A stretch of DNA of 64,000 nt from Branchiostoma floridae (GCF_000003815.2 NC_049994.1:17084789-17148788); one strand, 5' to 3'. Numbered from the stretch's first letter, positions 11,628 to 23,421 are shown. Program-made: numbers and translations. Notes: generated from the sequence alone by a model not told the origin.

Positions 11628-14600
11628 CTGCAACAAGTAATAAAACCAGTAAAAGTTTGATACATTTACAATCAATTACTCTACACTTCTTTTCCGCCGC
11701 ATCAGATGCAACCATATACATGTAATATATATTATGCCGATGACATGAACAGTCCCAGACAGGCAAATAACGACGAACGGGAAAGAAAATAAAGCCCAAA
11801 CATTAAGGATAGCTTACCAGGACAAAGTATGTACTTGTTTTATTATAGAACTGGCACTGACCACTGCAATGTGCTGGTAAGCTAGAGACTAATCTATTTA
11901 GGGATTCCTCTGCCGTGACAGATGAGACTAGAGAATGAATTGCTCTACCCTTATTTCATTTATCTTTTATTTTCTGTCATTTTCTTTGTTATCCAGGGTT
12001 GTCAAGAGGAGCTTTGTAACCTATGACATGAGTGTTATATGGCAATATATTCGTTTCAAAAATACGGGAGCTATATATGTGACGTTTTATCTAAATTAAC
12101 GTCACATGGGACGTAAAATACGTGACGTCCAACGTATTACAGAAACATCACACTTGCGTGCAGCATAAGTGACGTCCGTTTATCAATAACCTAGTAAATG
12201 ATTTATTAGGACGTGACCAGTGCCTTTGTAGAACGTACGTGACGTGTTTTAACAGATCTGTGTTTGAAATCACGTCACGTGTGAAACAAGGTACGTGACG
12301 TGTTTTAAAGGGTTTGCGACCTACTTAACGGTCGCACTACTTAATTCAAATCAATGTTACCCTTTAGCAACCACTTATTTTGAACCTTCCTTGTATCCAT
12401 GTTCCTATAGCTTATAAAACAAGACGATTTTTCCTTTACCTCCGTAGAAGTCCAGCTCTGTGAGCCATGGCTGCCAGCCTGAGTGGGTCTCGGTAATTAG
12501 GAACCTCCAATACTGAGCTGTTCCCTGGAACCCGCCGAACTCCTGCCGCTCGTCCGTCCCTCCCTGCACGTTAGTAACGGTCACGACGTCCTCCCAGCTG
12601 TACGGACTCCCAACCTGCGACTTTTGCAGCGTGAAGGCTGCAGTGTTATGTTCGGTGTCTCCATAGTTGTTAACAGCGACGCGGGTGATAGTATGTGGCG
12701 CTGTGAGGTCCAGTACAATGTACCAGTTGTTGTAGCTCCTGTCCATGCCCCCGGGGTTCCAGTAGGTCCCAGTGTCCCCATCCAAGGCCTTTGCGGCATC
12801 ATACGTCACTCCGTTGTGTACCCACGGTGTGCCGGCGGAGTCCACAACCCATGACGGATCCCGTTCCAGCCACACACCTGGAGAAGTATAACGTATGTCA
12901 TCATTTCTCTGTCAATATTTCGCATTAAAAAAGGTACCTTTATCTAAACGTAAATATGTCTTATATTAGACATGGAGCGATCGATATCGATGACGCACAT
13001 TACTCAGCACCACAACGGCACACATACACTTGTAGTATGTACAGTATATCTGGTCGGGCCACGAGACATAAAAAATTGATATGTCCTGTTTTAAACGAAA
13101 ACGGAGTCTGGCAGGGGTCGCTTATGAAAACGTGGGACTTATGGAGGAGCCCCATGTTTTGGACGTCCTTAGAAATAGGACTTCTGTGCAAGAAGGGAGT
13201 CCGCAAGGCGTCGCTGCTTGACGGTTGTCACATGTAAAGAAAGGGGGGCATAGATTGCTGTGTGACCGTTTGAAGTATAACAGACGTCTTTAAAGTCGCA
13301 TATAAAAGACGTCACGTACCCTATGTCACATACAACGTGAATTAAACACAGGAACATGTGACGTGTTTTTGGTTTGTCGGACGTGACGTGTGACATCTGT
13401 AAAAGATGTCACGTACTTGTGTCACACGGGACGTGAATTAAACACGGATCTGTTGTACAGGGTGGGACGTCGACAAGTCACGTCCTACTCAATCGTTAAC
13501 GAAGTTATTGATAAAAGGACGTCACATATGCCGCACTTAAGTGTGACGTGTTTGCAATAGGTCGGACGCCACGTATTTTACGTCACACGTGACGTGAATT
13601 TAGGTCAAACGTCACGTATATTGCTCCCGTATTTTGGAAACAGATATATTGCCATAAACCTTCCTTGTGTCCATGTTTGGGACGTCTTTAGAAATAGGGC
13701 TTCTGTGCAAGAACGGAGTCCGCAAGGCGTCGCTGCTTGACGGTTGTCACATGTTAAGAAAGGGGGTGACATAGATTGCTGTGTGACCGTTTGAAGTATA
13801 ACAGACGTCGTTAAAGTCGCATATAAAAGACGTCACGTACCTTATGTCACATATACAACGTGAATTAAACACAGGAACATGTGACGTGTTTTGGTTTGTC
13901 GGACGTGACGTGTGACATCTGTAAAAGATGTCACGTACTTGCGTCACACGGGACGTGAATTAAACACGGATCTGTTGTACAGGGTGGGACGGACGTCGAC
14001 AAGTCACGTCCTACTCAATCGTTAACTAAGTTATTGATAAAAGGACGTCACATATGCCGCACTTAAAGGCAACCTAAGCAATATCACATTGTTAAAAGTA
14101 GAAACATTCTGAATAAGGCAGTCTGTATAACATTGACGTCTAATGCACTATGTTAGCACGTTAACATCATTATTTCATCAATTGAGCCGTTAAAAACAGC
14201 ACGGGAATGAGTTGCACAAGGATTCCAGATCAAGTCCTTATTTTGGGGGGGTACAATAATAAGAAATATTCTCGTGCAACTTGTCTCTGGGCTGTTTTTA
14301 ACCGCTCAAAGTATCAAATTATGATGTAAATGTGAGAATACAGTGCAGTAGATGTCAATATTATGCAGATTGCCTTATTCAGAATATTTTCACTTTCATG
14401 CTGTAATATTGCTTAGGTTGCGTGTTTGCAATAGGTCGGACGCCACGTATTTTACGTCACACGACGTGAATTTAGGTCAAACGTCACGTATATTGCTCCC
14501 GTATTTTGGAAACAAATATATTGCCATAAACCTTCCTTGTATCCATGTTTGGGACGTCTTTAGAAATAGGGCTTCTGTGCAAGAACGGAGTCCGCAAGGC

Positions 14601-17600
14601 GTCGCTGCTTGACGGTAGTCACATATAAAGAAAGGGGGGCAGATTGCTGTGTGACCGTTTGAAGTATAACAGAAGTCTTTAAGGTCGCACGAAAAAGACG
14701 TCACGTACCTTATGTCACAATCGACGCTGATAGCAGGTCGCATAAGTTAAAAACGATGCACTTACACATTCATGCGTGACGACTAGAAATGTTTGCGCTT
14801 GACGTGCTTTAAGTGCTTTAGATATATTGCCAGACATAGTATGGCATCATTTCCGTGTCATAATATCGTATCTTAAAACGTACCTTAAACTAGAAAGGCC
14901 GACATTTGCTTGAGAGCAAATACAGCATATTTCAGCCATCTCCCTCCCCATGCAACAATAGCCTATTTCAAATTTACCCATTTGAAAAATCAAATTTACT
15001 AATGACGGTTTAACCCAAAAATGAATCTTACAAAATTCCCCCGTTCAAGAATGGACTCCAGTGCACCCTATGTGAATTTGCAGAATAGACCAGTCCAGAA
15101 ATACTCCCACTGAAACCTTGGCCTTTTGAATAAGAAACCAAATCCAAAATTGAATTTAGCAAAAAAGGTCCCAGTGCATGAAAAGATTTAATAGACCAGT
15201 CTAAAAACACTTCCACTAAAAATTGAATTTTGAATCATCACCCGTCCAAAACTGAATTTGAAAAAAATCCCCCTCCCGTGTGCAAAAATGGACTCTTCCA
15301 TGTAAAGTAGAGCAGACCAAAAATACATCCGCTAAAATAGGACTTTGACATAATCACTGAAGTCCAAAAAATGGATTTTTAAAAAAGCCCCCTCCATGCA
15401 AGAATGGACTCTTCCAGCACACCCATGTAAAATTGCATATCAGACCAGTCCAAAAATAACCCCACTGAAAGACTTTGACAAACTAGAAGTCACCAAAGTC
15501 CAAAATATGAATTTTAAAAAATCCCCCTCCGTGCGAGAATAGACCCTTCCAGCACACCTTCTGTAAAATAGCAAAATAGACCTGTCCAAAAATACACCCA
15601 CTGAAAGACTTCACCAGTCCAATGATGAATTTAAAAATGTGAACCCCTCCGTGTAAGGATGGACTCTTCCAGATAACACCGGGCTCGCTGATTGGCTGTC
15701 ACCCCCCTCTTTAGGATATAGATTCAGGCTAAGTGATTGGTTACCTATCTTATTAGATTAAAAAGACATATATGCCAGTAGGTGCAATCTGCAGCTGGGG
15801 GTCAACGACCTTAAGGTCATTGACCCCTTCTGGCTATTGGAAAATGACAAAAAAATCCCCAAAAATATCATTTTGACGTAGTCTATGACAAAAATTATAC
15901 ATGTGGCATTTGAATAAATATCTAGTGCACCCTTTTACCAAAATTTAGAAGAGCCAAAAGTGTACTTTTTGGTCATAAAATGGCCAAATAATCGCGAAAT
16001 TAAGCATTTTCTTGTACTGTATGCCTCAAGTGTTAATGAACCCATAGCGCATATGTCTAGGGCACTTCTATACTAAATTTTAGGTCATTCGGTTCTAAAA
16101 CCAAGGTACAGGAGCCCAAAGTGTCCTTTTTTGGTAAAAAAAATCACCAAAAAAGCGCAAAAATAAGCATTTCGTTATACTGTACACCAAAAGTGATATT
16201 GAATTTATATGGGGGAATTATCAAGGCACATCTGTGCCAAATTTCAGCTCATTCGGTTATAATACCAGGGTACAGGGGGGCCAAGTATACAGTTTTGGTC
16301 TTAAGATGACCAAAAAACCTTAATAAAATCATTTTAAAGGCAGGGGGTATTGGCCCACTCTACCCTTGTGCCAAATTTCAGGTGATTCGGTTCAGGAACA
16401 ACGGAGATACCGTGTTTTGAAGATTTGACAGGAGAAAGAAAGAAGAAACAAGAAACATTACGAATACAATATATTTCACCATACCTATGGTATGGCTTAA
16501 ATATAATTAGCGAAAATACGTCAACAATATACGTATTTTCCGGTTAAAACGACATCGTTCTACGTATATGATATCGTCTTGGAACAAAAATATCGGTATG
16601 CTCCATTATACCCAACAAACTTCACTTTGCTAAGCTATCGTTATAAGACGTACCTTAAATGATCGTCATCGGGTATACCCGCACACCATTTACTAGAGTC
16701 TGACCTGTAATCTTGTACACTTCGTTTCCGTAAGGCCCGCCTTCGCCGTCCGATGCGCAGGTTGTGGAAGGGCCGTACTTGTTGTAGGTGTTGAGCCCAT
16801 CAGCAGACCCAAAGCACTGCCCGCCATGTTGTACAGCAAACATGGGAAAGCCACGAGAGAGTGCTACTTGGTAACACTTCTCTATGGGGTTTTCTCGAAA
16901 CAGGTAGTAGTGTCCGTCCAGGCGTGGATCTGTCCCCTCGAGTGTTGGAATAGCGCGGTCACATGTATCATTCCAGCAACCCAGGCTGATGTACTCACGA
17001 CTTTCGCGTCGAATTCCTGTGTGCAAGAGGAAGGGGGTATATGGCATCGTTTCCGTGTCAAAATATCGTATCTAAAAAGTACCTTAGAATAGCAAAATAA
17101 GTCTACGAAATACGTATTTTCCGGTTTAAATGATATCGTTTTGGGTATACGATATCGTCACGGAACAAAAATATCGCTATACTCAATTATACCCAACAAA
17201 CTTCACGTTGCTAAGCTATCGTTATAAGACGTCATCGAGTATACCCGCACACCATTTACTAGAGTCTGACCTGTAATCTTGTACACTTCGTTTCCGTAAG
17301 GCCCACCTTCGCCGTCCGATGCGCAGGTTGTGGAAGGGCCGTACTTGTTGTAGGTGTTGAGCCCATCAGCCGACCCAAAACACTGCCCGCCGTGTTGTAC
17401 AGCAAACATGGGAAAGCCACGAGAGAGTGCTACTTGGTAACACTTCTCTATGGGGTTTTCTCGAAACAGGTAGTTCCGTCCGTCCAGGCGTGCATCTGTC
17501 CACTCGAGTGTCGGAATAGCGCGGTCACATGTATCATTCCAGCAACCCAGGCTGATGAACTCACGGCTTTCGCGTCGAATTCCTGTGTGCAAGAGGAAGG

Positions 17601-20600
17601 GGGTATGGCAATATATTTGTGTCAAAACTTTTGCTCAATTCATGTCACGTGTAACATGGATGACGTGACGTTCACTGTTCGTTACGCCTATGTGACTATT
17701 TTTGCATATGGATGACTTTTTTATCGTTAACCTAGTTAATGATTTGTGACTACAAATTCAGTAAGGGCCTCGGAGGTGACCTGTCCACAATGGCTATTAA
17801 CGAGCGACACCTGTCGAAATTGATACGGTCTAGTCACGTCACATGTGAATCATACAGGGGACGTCTTTTAATAGATCAGAGGTGACCTGTTCAATATCTT
17901 GACAATATAATGATACAGAGAGAAATTGTCAAAGTTGAACCCATCATAACAACTCACCCAGAAGGGAAATTTGCGCTAGGCTCACCTGATCTTTTGGACA
18001 CTGCCGCTGGTGTGGGGACAGAACTATAGTAGCCAGTCGGACCAGAGGTAAAGGCAGTAGCTACAGTCGCATTCCAATGCAGATGGTTATCTGAAATAGA
18101 TTATAAAATCCCACAAGAAATAGTTACTATTTTTTATTTACAGACGAGGACAATGTGGTAATGCATTCAAATTAATAACTTTTGTCACAGTGCTACGGAC
18201 AGGTGGCAGTGATTATATCTCACCTGTACGTTGTGAGCTGTTGGAGACACCTGGCGGTGTGGGGACAGAACTGCAACATCCAGGAGTACCAGGGGTAACG
18301 GTGGAACCCACCGTCGCTGTCGGCTCTAGGTGTTGGATGATCTGACATGGGATCATAAGAATGCACTATCTAAACTCTGGCAAAATAGTTGTTTGTCCTT
18401 GTCGACGAAGTTTTTTGACACGACAATAAGCAGCATGTCGCCAATGGTGACACACTCTGGGGGCACGTCGCCTATTGTTGTGAAAAACGTCTTTGAACAA
18501 TCAATAACTGACTATTTTAGTACAGTCACTTTAAAATACGAAATGTATATACAAAAATATAAACACAGTGTAATTAAACATTCGTTCTAATAGCAAAGGG
18601 ATGTCATCTGTATGGACCTATTTTTTGCATAATGCGAGTTGTCACAGCGAAAGATATATTGTCATCAAATCTACTTTGTGACATCTAATATTGTGAAATC
18701 TATTGTGTTTTAGAAACACAATTAAATAGGTTGTTTGGTAAGACGACATCAAGAGCATATCATCAAAGTTAAACGTTTCAGATTTAAATGAGAGAAAAAG
18801 TAAAAAAAAACACAGAACGAGACAAGGAATAAGACAGAAGGATACCTCTGGTGAGTTGATATTGTAAAGTAACCAGAGAAAGACTCCAGTAACGATGCAC
18901 GACACAAGTACCGTCACAATTGAGCACACCATCAGGCGAGAACATTCTGAAAAGTGCACATTGTAGCAATTTACTTGAAAGCAAATCAATTTGGTATGGT
19001 GTTGAGAAGGGAGAATCATATTGAAATACATATGATGAAGAAGTGCTATGATGAAGGGAACTGACTCATATTTCTCAACAGAAGTTGCATATCTAGACCT
19101 TGCCTGGAAGTAAATCTGACATAGCTTCACAAACAGCCTGGTTACTAGTACCTGAAATATGCTGGCACAGCCATATTAACTATTCACACGGAAGGGATAC
19201 TGTGAATAATTCTATTGTAATAATAGTATACATTTACCGAAATATTTTCAAAACCAAACATGCTTAACTACAGACACAAAGTAACTCATATCCTAATCTT
19301 GTCAAAACCACTGAGATCCGTAATGATTATAACAACTTCAACTTTTTCTTTTTATAGATTATCTACCTAACTGCGAGCCAAGTTTCACTTTTTCAAAACC
19401 AGTTGGCACGGGAAGTACCCAAATGAAAAAAAAAACAGCGTCAAAGCATCTTACCGCAATCTGCAGGATGCTGAACGTTGGGCACGTACATCGGGTTTCG
19501 ATTAAGCGCATTCGGTAGATGTTGCCTTTCCTCATTGACAACATAAGAAGGATTTGGATGAAGCGCATTCGGTACATGTTGCCTTTCCTCACTGACAACA
19601 TCATTAGGATTTCCTTCACTGCTCGATGGGTTGGCCAAGACATCATTGTTGATGCTAGCTGAGGCCGCTGGTCCACAGTCAGGTGACTGGATAGGAGGTA
19701 TGTCGTCTTTCTGGTATCCAACAGCATATGGTTGGATGTAGGGATCGCTATCATTGTTAGCTGACTCGACGATTTCTTCTTGGTATTTAACAGCATAGGG
19801 CTGGCCGACATCACAGCTGGCTGACTCGTCAGCAGGTTTTCTAAAAGGTTTAAGACACTTCACAGCATATGGCCGGAGGCAGGGATTGTTTGCTCTGTGT
19901 GCAATGTTTGCTGTTTCAACGACACTTTCCTCATCACCATCCTTCAGTTTAGTAACTGCATATGGCTGAAGACGCTGACTGCAATCATTGTTTATAGCTG
20001 GCATAAAAGTGACTTCATCACCTTGCTGACGTGTATCAGCTAATGACTGGGGGCAGGGGTTGCCATCACTGTTGTCTGACTTGGAGGCGCGTCCAGAGTT
20101 GACGTTTGGCTCCGTGGTGCTTTGCAGGTACATCGGATTAGGGATAACGTCGTTTGGGGGAGGGTCCATAGTGCTCTGTGTGTACGTTGGGTTAGGATTA
20201 TCTTCGTTTGAAGAAGGGTCCATAGTCCTTTGTGTGTACATGGGGTTAGGATTATCTTCGTTTGACGAAGGGTCCATGGTCCTTTGTGTGTACATCAGAT
20301 TAGGGTTAACTTCGTCTGGAGGAGGGTTCATGGTGCTTTGTGTGTACATCGGGGTTGAATCTCTGGCCTTCGTGTGAATACTACTGTCATTTTCATCACA
20401 CCCTACCAAGTTCATGTCGTTAACATTACTGACGATGGGCTCCGTTACTTGAAAGGGTTCCTTTTTTGTCTCAGCTGGCGTTTTCTTCACGCCACATATA
20501 CTATCACCCTTACATATGTATGCGATAGCATAAGTATCTGAAGGACTGATGTTGATCGCTTGTCTGTTCTCGTCTTTGTGTTCATTTTCTTCACTCCTAC

Positions 20601-20724
20601 CGGGAGGGATGTGGAAACTGAGATCTTCACCATCTTTTCTGACGAGAGTCCCTGCAGCTTCTGTGTCTGGTTTCGCCATGCTTTCACTCAAGACGTTGAC
20701 GTTGGAAGATACGTATTCAGCCAT
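10758..20724 (-). CDS. Gene B: NPxY tail, TM, stalk, 2x WSC, F5/8C, NHL
   Basis: Eight exons: cytoplasmic 19455-20724, membrane 18846-18946, stalks 18224-18323 and 17986-18090, WSC-like 17271-17582 and 16705-17016, F5/8C 12440-12877, NHL 10758-11627. Every join from the cytoplasmic exon to the F5/8C exon is in phase, and from the first stalk onward the joins are in phase 1. The last join is not: the NHL acceptor TTGTTGCAG gives phase 0 while F5/8C ends in phase 1. A weak in-phase acceptor 17 bp further in (after AAAACGAG) could repair this; otherwise an unseen exon or a broken gene is implied. It is the richest ectodomain of the cluster: a type II surface protein with three carbohydrate- or lipid-binding fold types. 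The ligand is unknown. Confidence 0.75.
12038..12335. repeat. ACGTCAC-rich repeat, forward copy
   Basis: Starts with TATGGCAATATAT and is dense in ACGTCAC and GTGACGT strings. It is an inverted relative of 13300-13656; together they flank the F5/8C exon of gene B. Confidence 0.75.
12440..12877 (-). CDS. F5/8 type C (discoidin-like) exon of gene B
   Basis: 438 bp, phase 1 to 1, acceptor ACTTCTCCAG, donor GGAG-GTAAAGG. Features of the family visible: AAKALDGDTGTYWNP near residue 28, NNWYIVLDL near 50, ITRVAVNNYGD, and a C-terminal WRFLITETHSGWQPWLTEL. Such domains bind glycans, lipids or collagen. The usual pair of terminal cysteines is absent, as in many bacterial-type and amphioxus members. 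Confidence 0.85.
13161..14740. repeat. Tandem triplication of a 519-bp ACGTCAC-rich unit
   Basis: The landmark GGACGTC(C/T)TTAGAAATAGG occurs at 13161, 13680 and 14552. The first spacing is 519 bp; the second is 872 bp because a MITE of about 355 bp sits in it. Each unit has GTCCGCAAGGCGTCGCTGCT, many TGACGT/ACGTCA half sites and the end ATATATTGCCATA (13644-13656, 14516-14528). It lies in the intron between WSC and F5/8C exons of gene B. Confidence 0.85.
14067..14421. mobile_element. Long-palindrome MITE in the second repeat unit
   Basis: Ends GGCAACCTAAGCAATAT and ATATTGCTTAGGTTGC are inverted repeats, and the arms stay complementary for much of their length (GAGCCGTTAAAAACAGC against GCTGTTTTTAACCGCTC). 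The neighbouring tandem unit, CCGCACTTAAGTGTGACGTG, is the empty site; a few bases of it were lost at insertion. Confidence 0.85.
15000..15680. repeat. About 120-bp tandem array
   Basis: Six degenerate copies with landmarks AATGGACTCTTCCAGCACAC, AGACCAGTCCAAAAATAC and CCACTGAAAGACTTTGACA. The ATGGAC landmark recurs near 15051, 15172, 15288, 15404, 15539 and 15659. Confidence 0.8.
15700..16500. repeat. Dispersed non-coding repeat with internal tandem modules
   Basis: Repeated modules of the form CCAAATTTCAGCTCATTCGG and GGTACAGG occur three to four times with spacing near 150 bp, ending in a GAAAGAAAGAAG tail and CCATACCTATGGTATGG. This layout is common for old marine-invertebrate repeats. 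No coding capacity is seen. Confidence 0.55.
16705..17016 (-). CDS. WSC-like exon 2 of gene B
   Basis: 312 bp, phase 1 to 1, acceptor CTTGCACACAG, donor ACAG-GTCAGA. Reads SLGCWNDTCDRAIPTLEG, later NPIEKCYQVALSRGFPMFAV, QHGGQCFGSADGLNTY and EGGPYGNEVYKITG. The Cys order and the GCW start, the C..A...GF..FA..H..QC core and the N-VYK end match the WSC carbohydrate-binding domain family. It is nearly identical to the next exon upstream. Confidence 0.75.
17271..17582 (-). CDS. WSC-like exon 1 of gene B
   Basis: Same 312-bp length, phases and splice signals as 16705-17016, with only a handful of residue changes (for example EWTDARLDGRNYLF against EGTDPRLDGHYYLF). The flanking intron is also copied, so the event duplicated about 565 bp. 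Recent duplication, or an assembly artefact from two haplotypes. Confidence 0.75.
17604..17900. repeat. ACGTCAC-rich repeat, diverged forward copy
   Basis: Starts with TATGGCAATATATTTGTGTC and carries CACGTGTAAC, GACGTGACGTTC and AGTCACGTCACATGTG. It sits just upstream of the WSC-like exons. Confidence 0.6.
17986..18323 (-). CDS. Two stalk exons of gene B
   Basis: Exon 18224-18323 (phase 0 to 1; PTATVGSTVTPGTPGCCSSV start) and exon 17986-18090 (phase 1 to 1; DNHLHWNATVATAFTSGPTG start). Order and phase match the two stalk exons of gene A, so both genes descend from an ancestor that already had two. Thr/Ser/Pro rich, likely O-glycosylated; NAT is a possible N-glycosylation site. Confidence 0.65.
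18846..18946 (-). CDS. Transmembrane exon of gene B
   Basis: 101 bp; ECSRLMVCSIVTVLVSCIV then TGVFLWLLYNI. Basic CSR precedes the hydrophobic run, giving N-in topology by the positive-inside rule. No signal peptide is present in the family. Confidence 0.8.
19455..20724 (-). CDS. Cytoplasmic N-terminal exon of gene B
   Basis: About 423 residues from Met MAEYVSSNVNV. Tandem modules of about 17 residues (NPMYTQRTMDPSSNEDNP) carry NPxY motifs: at least NPMY four times, NPTY and NPSY once each, plus NLMY. Four P-Y-A-V motifs follow (LQPYAVTK, LRPYAVKC, GQPYAVKY, IQPYAVGY). NPxY is the known ligand of PTB domains and a clathrin endocytosis signal. An alternative ATG at 20766 (MNHRR) is separated from 20724 by a good donor-like GTAAGT, so it may belong to a 5' exon; the 20724 start is chosen because C, D and E also begin with MA. 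Confidence 0.8.
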
Positions 20725-20929
20725 GACTTCGAGATATTTTGATGATAACTTACGTCTGTGATTCAAGGATATGTCTTTTTGCCAATCACATCGGGAAGAA
20801 TCACCTTTTGCTCCTATTCAGTGGTCATTTCCACAGTTTGAAACCTTCCCGTTACACGTGTATATAGCTATGTGTCTCCAACGCCCACTGAAAAAAAAAG
20901 TTGTTACGCAATAGACAGACAAAATCATT

Positions 20930-22080
20930 CACTTTCTATGTAGATGAAGCAGCCCACGTGTCATCTTCTGATACCAGACTCATCATGTCAATGCTAAGAT
21001 TTAAAGTACTTCTTTGTCCCAGTAGGGGTTGTTTTTACCTGACGTAGTTTTAGTCATATGCTACATGTTTCGTGACCAATTTGAGGATTTTAGTCATAAA
21101 TTAAAAATTCGTTCTTTATGAGCAAAATATAGGTTAGTGGGAAGGAATTACTTAATGGAGCATCACGTTATTCAGTAAGATCATGATGAGAGTTTTGTTG
21201 AAACTGCGGGATATGTTCATCTGGGGACCTACAGAAAATCAGATACATCTACTTAACCTAAAAAAAATACACCATAAACCTGTTCATGGGGGGGGGGGGG
21301 GGCAGCATTTCAATTACTCAATAGTAGTACATATAAATATGTTTATACTGCAGATTGATATATGAAGAAAAAAATGAAAGGGCATCCTATAAATTTGCAT
21401 GAGGTTCTTAAAGTTGTCTTTTGTTATAACGTGACAGAATCTCCCTCCTATGGCAGGCGAAAAGAACAAGAATTGTGACAATTTGTACTTACGGTAAAGC
21501 CTCTGGAATCGGCTCGCACTCAGCAGTACAACTGATCATGAGATTCGGTCGAGACAGAGACATGAGATGTGTAGGCGTGCAGAAATATTGAATAAACAAA
21601 TTGGGCATTGAACATTGTGCTTTCAAAAAAGGGCAAATTCTAATGGTCACAAGACTTGACGACTTTAGAATAGTAGTTAGATGAAACATTCAAAACTTAA
21701 GAAAGGCGGTTTCGTGTAGACAAATACATGTATGTCTCTATAAATTGAGATGTCCTATGGCGCTGAGCTTCCCTCCCCTGGGAATGAGTAAAGTAGACCT
21801 GTCCAACTTCTTCGTCTGAAGACGTGGGCTGATGTTTTGAAAAGTTCGTAGAATATATACATATTCAACTTTATTTAGACACCCACGTACTTTCCATCGA
21901 CTACATGATGTAGAAATACGTTAAGGTGGTAGCCTGTTGCTACGGTAAGGGCATCTAGTTGGCTCTCACTGTTTTAGAAGTAGCAAGACTCTGAGAGTAT
22001 ATTGAAGTTGCTAGCTCGTTAGAGTCTCTCCAGAATCGTTGATAACAACAGGAGTCATCCCGGTATTAGTAATGATCTTC
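20930..22080. repeat. Paralogous 5'-flank block, upstream of gene B
   Basis: Related to 1-1130 at the left edge and, in part, to 40388-40700 upstream of D (shared GAGTCATCTTCTGATACCAG-like and ATTGAATAAACAAATTG strings). It contains GTTGCTACGGTAAG, close to the RFX X-box palindrome. No coding region is supported. Confidence 0.6.
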
Positions 22081-23300
22081 GTGCGGCCAACTGTTAACCT
22101 TGTTGGGGTCAGACTCCCCAGGTAAAAGACCAGTGAACACCAATGGAAATCTGTATTGGCAATAATGTAAAAATAGGCAAGTTCAGGTTGTCATAATCTC
22201 ATCCGTGAATATTCCAGGTCATAAGAACTCACCCCACACAGCGTCCTAAAGTCTGATGTTTATAAATTCAGACCAGCGAAAGTTCCCGGAGCCCTCAAAT
22301 ATGCCGCCATCTTGGCATCTCATGACGTCAATTTAGGGACTGACCACCTCAACTTAGGGGTCAGCACAGGCCTAAAAATCAACCCAAACCTTGTTTTTAT
22401 TCCTAATCTGAACGTATGCACCCTACACTGTCTCACCAATAAGAAATGTTCCTTACATTTTCCTGCTACAAGTCGAAAGTGGGCTAAAATACTGTATGGA
22501 CTCAAATTGGGCCTTCTGCGGCTGCATCAGTTAGGGTCATTGCCCTAAACTATTATAGACTGCGTACTTAGGTTGGTAGAGATTTATAACTGATATGCTT
22601 TAGCATAAGAAAGCAAGAGAATAGTTGTTGTGTCTTTAAAAAGATCACAATTATAAGACAATTATTATTGTGATATACATGGTTCTGCATGTACAAAATG
22701 GTACAACAGTACATTTTCTTCGTCTTTAACTTGCAAACAATGTCATAGTTACAACATAAAGAACAAGATACTAATTCAGACGGTCATAACATTGACAGTT
22801 ATTTCAATGGTTAATGGTGGATCTATGAATATTTGTATACTATTATGTGACGATATGATTTAGGGCATGTGCCTGTTTCAAAAAATACCAGAATGCAGTC
22901 ATCTCTATACACCAATAACTACTAGTATACTGAAACAGTATCTTATACCGGTATGTGACATTGAACTTTTTCTCTCTCCTTTGTGTCAAATCCTAGCGAA
23001 GCCAAAGAGACTGTATCCGCATACATAATGGTGATATCCACCCTATCACATCAAGCAGGGAAAGCAAACGTCCCTTTGGACATTATCACTTAAAACAAAG
23101 TATTCCGAATATTAGTTCAAGCACACAAATTCATATATGGGGAAGGCTTTTGCGAATTATATGCAAAACATACATTGTGATAAGAGAAAATCGAATATTA
23201 TGAAAACCAACAAGCCATCACGTAAACTTGTTTGTTATCTTAACTTTGAGTCCATAAACAAGGGAAAAAGAAACGCCGGTGAACATAAAGCTCTTGTCAA
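22081..23300. other. No gene seen
   Basis: AT-rich intergenic sequence between gene B and gene G. I see no splice-supported open frames and no clear repeat. Confidence 0.55.
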
Positions 23301-23316
23301 AACATGACACACACAT

Positions 23317-23421
23317 TCACACCAACAGTTGTGTTTCTCCGTTGAATTCCATTGATGAAAGCTCGGTCATTGGTTCAACTTTAAGCTGTGGAGCGCAGTT
23401 GCGGTCCTCCGCCCGACTACC
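23317..23421 (-). CDS. Possible terminal exon downstream of gene G
   Basis: A strong acceptor (CTCCTTTCTCAG) is followed in phase 0 by 34 codons (GSRAEDRNCAPQLKVEPMTE and so on, ending TQLLV) and a stop. Gene G's last firm exon ends in phase 1; spliced directly, the joined frame would hit TAG at once (SGG-stop), ending the lectin. Either reading gives a gene end here. Weak support only. Confidence 0.25.
   Translation of the reverse strand, partial: GSRAEDRNCAPQLKVEPMTELSSMEFNGETQLLV

Noticed and set aside
12956-13947. Frames in the 519-bp repeat units (HMFLCLIHVVCDIGYVTS type)
   Set aside because: Present in each repeat unit but with different ends and no conservation of frame; repeat sequence.
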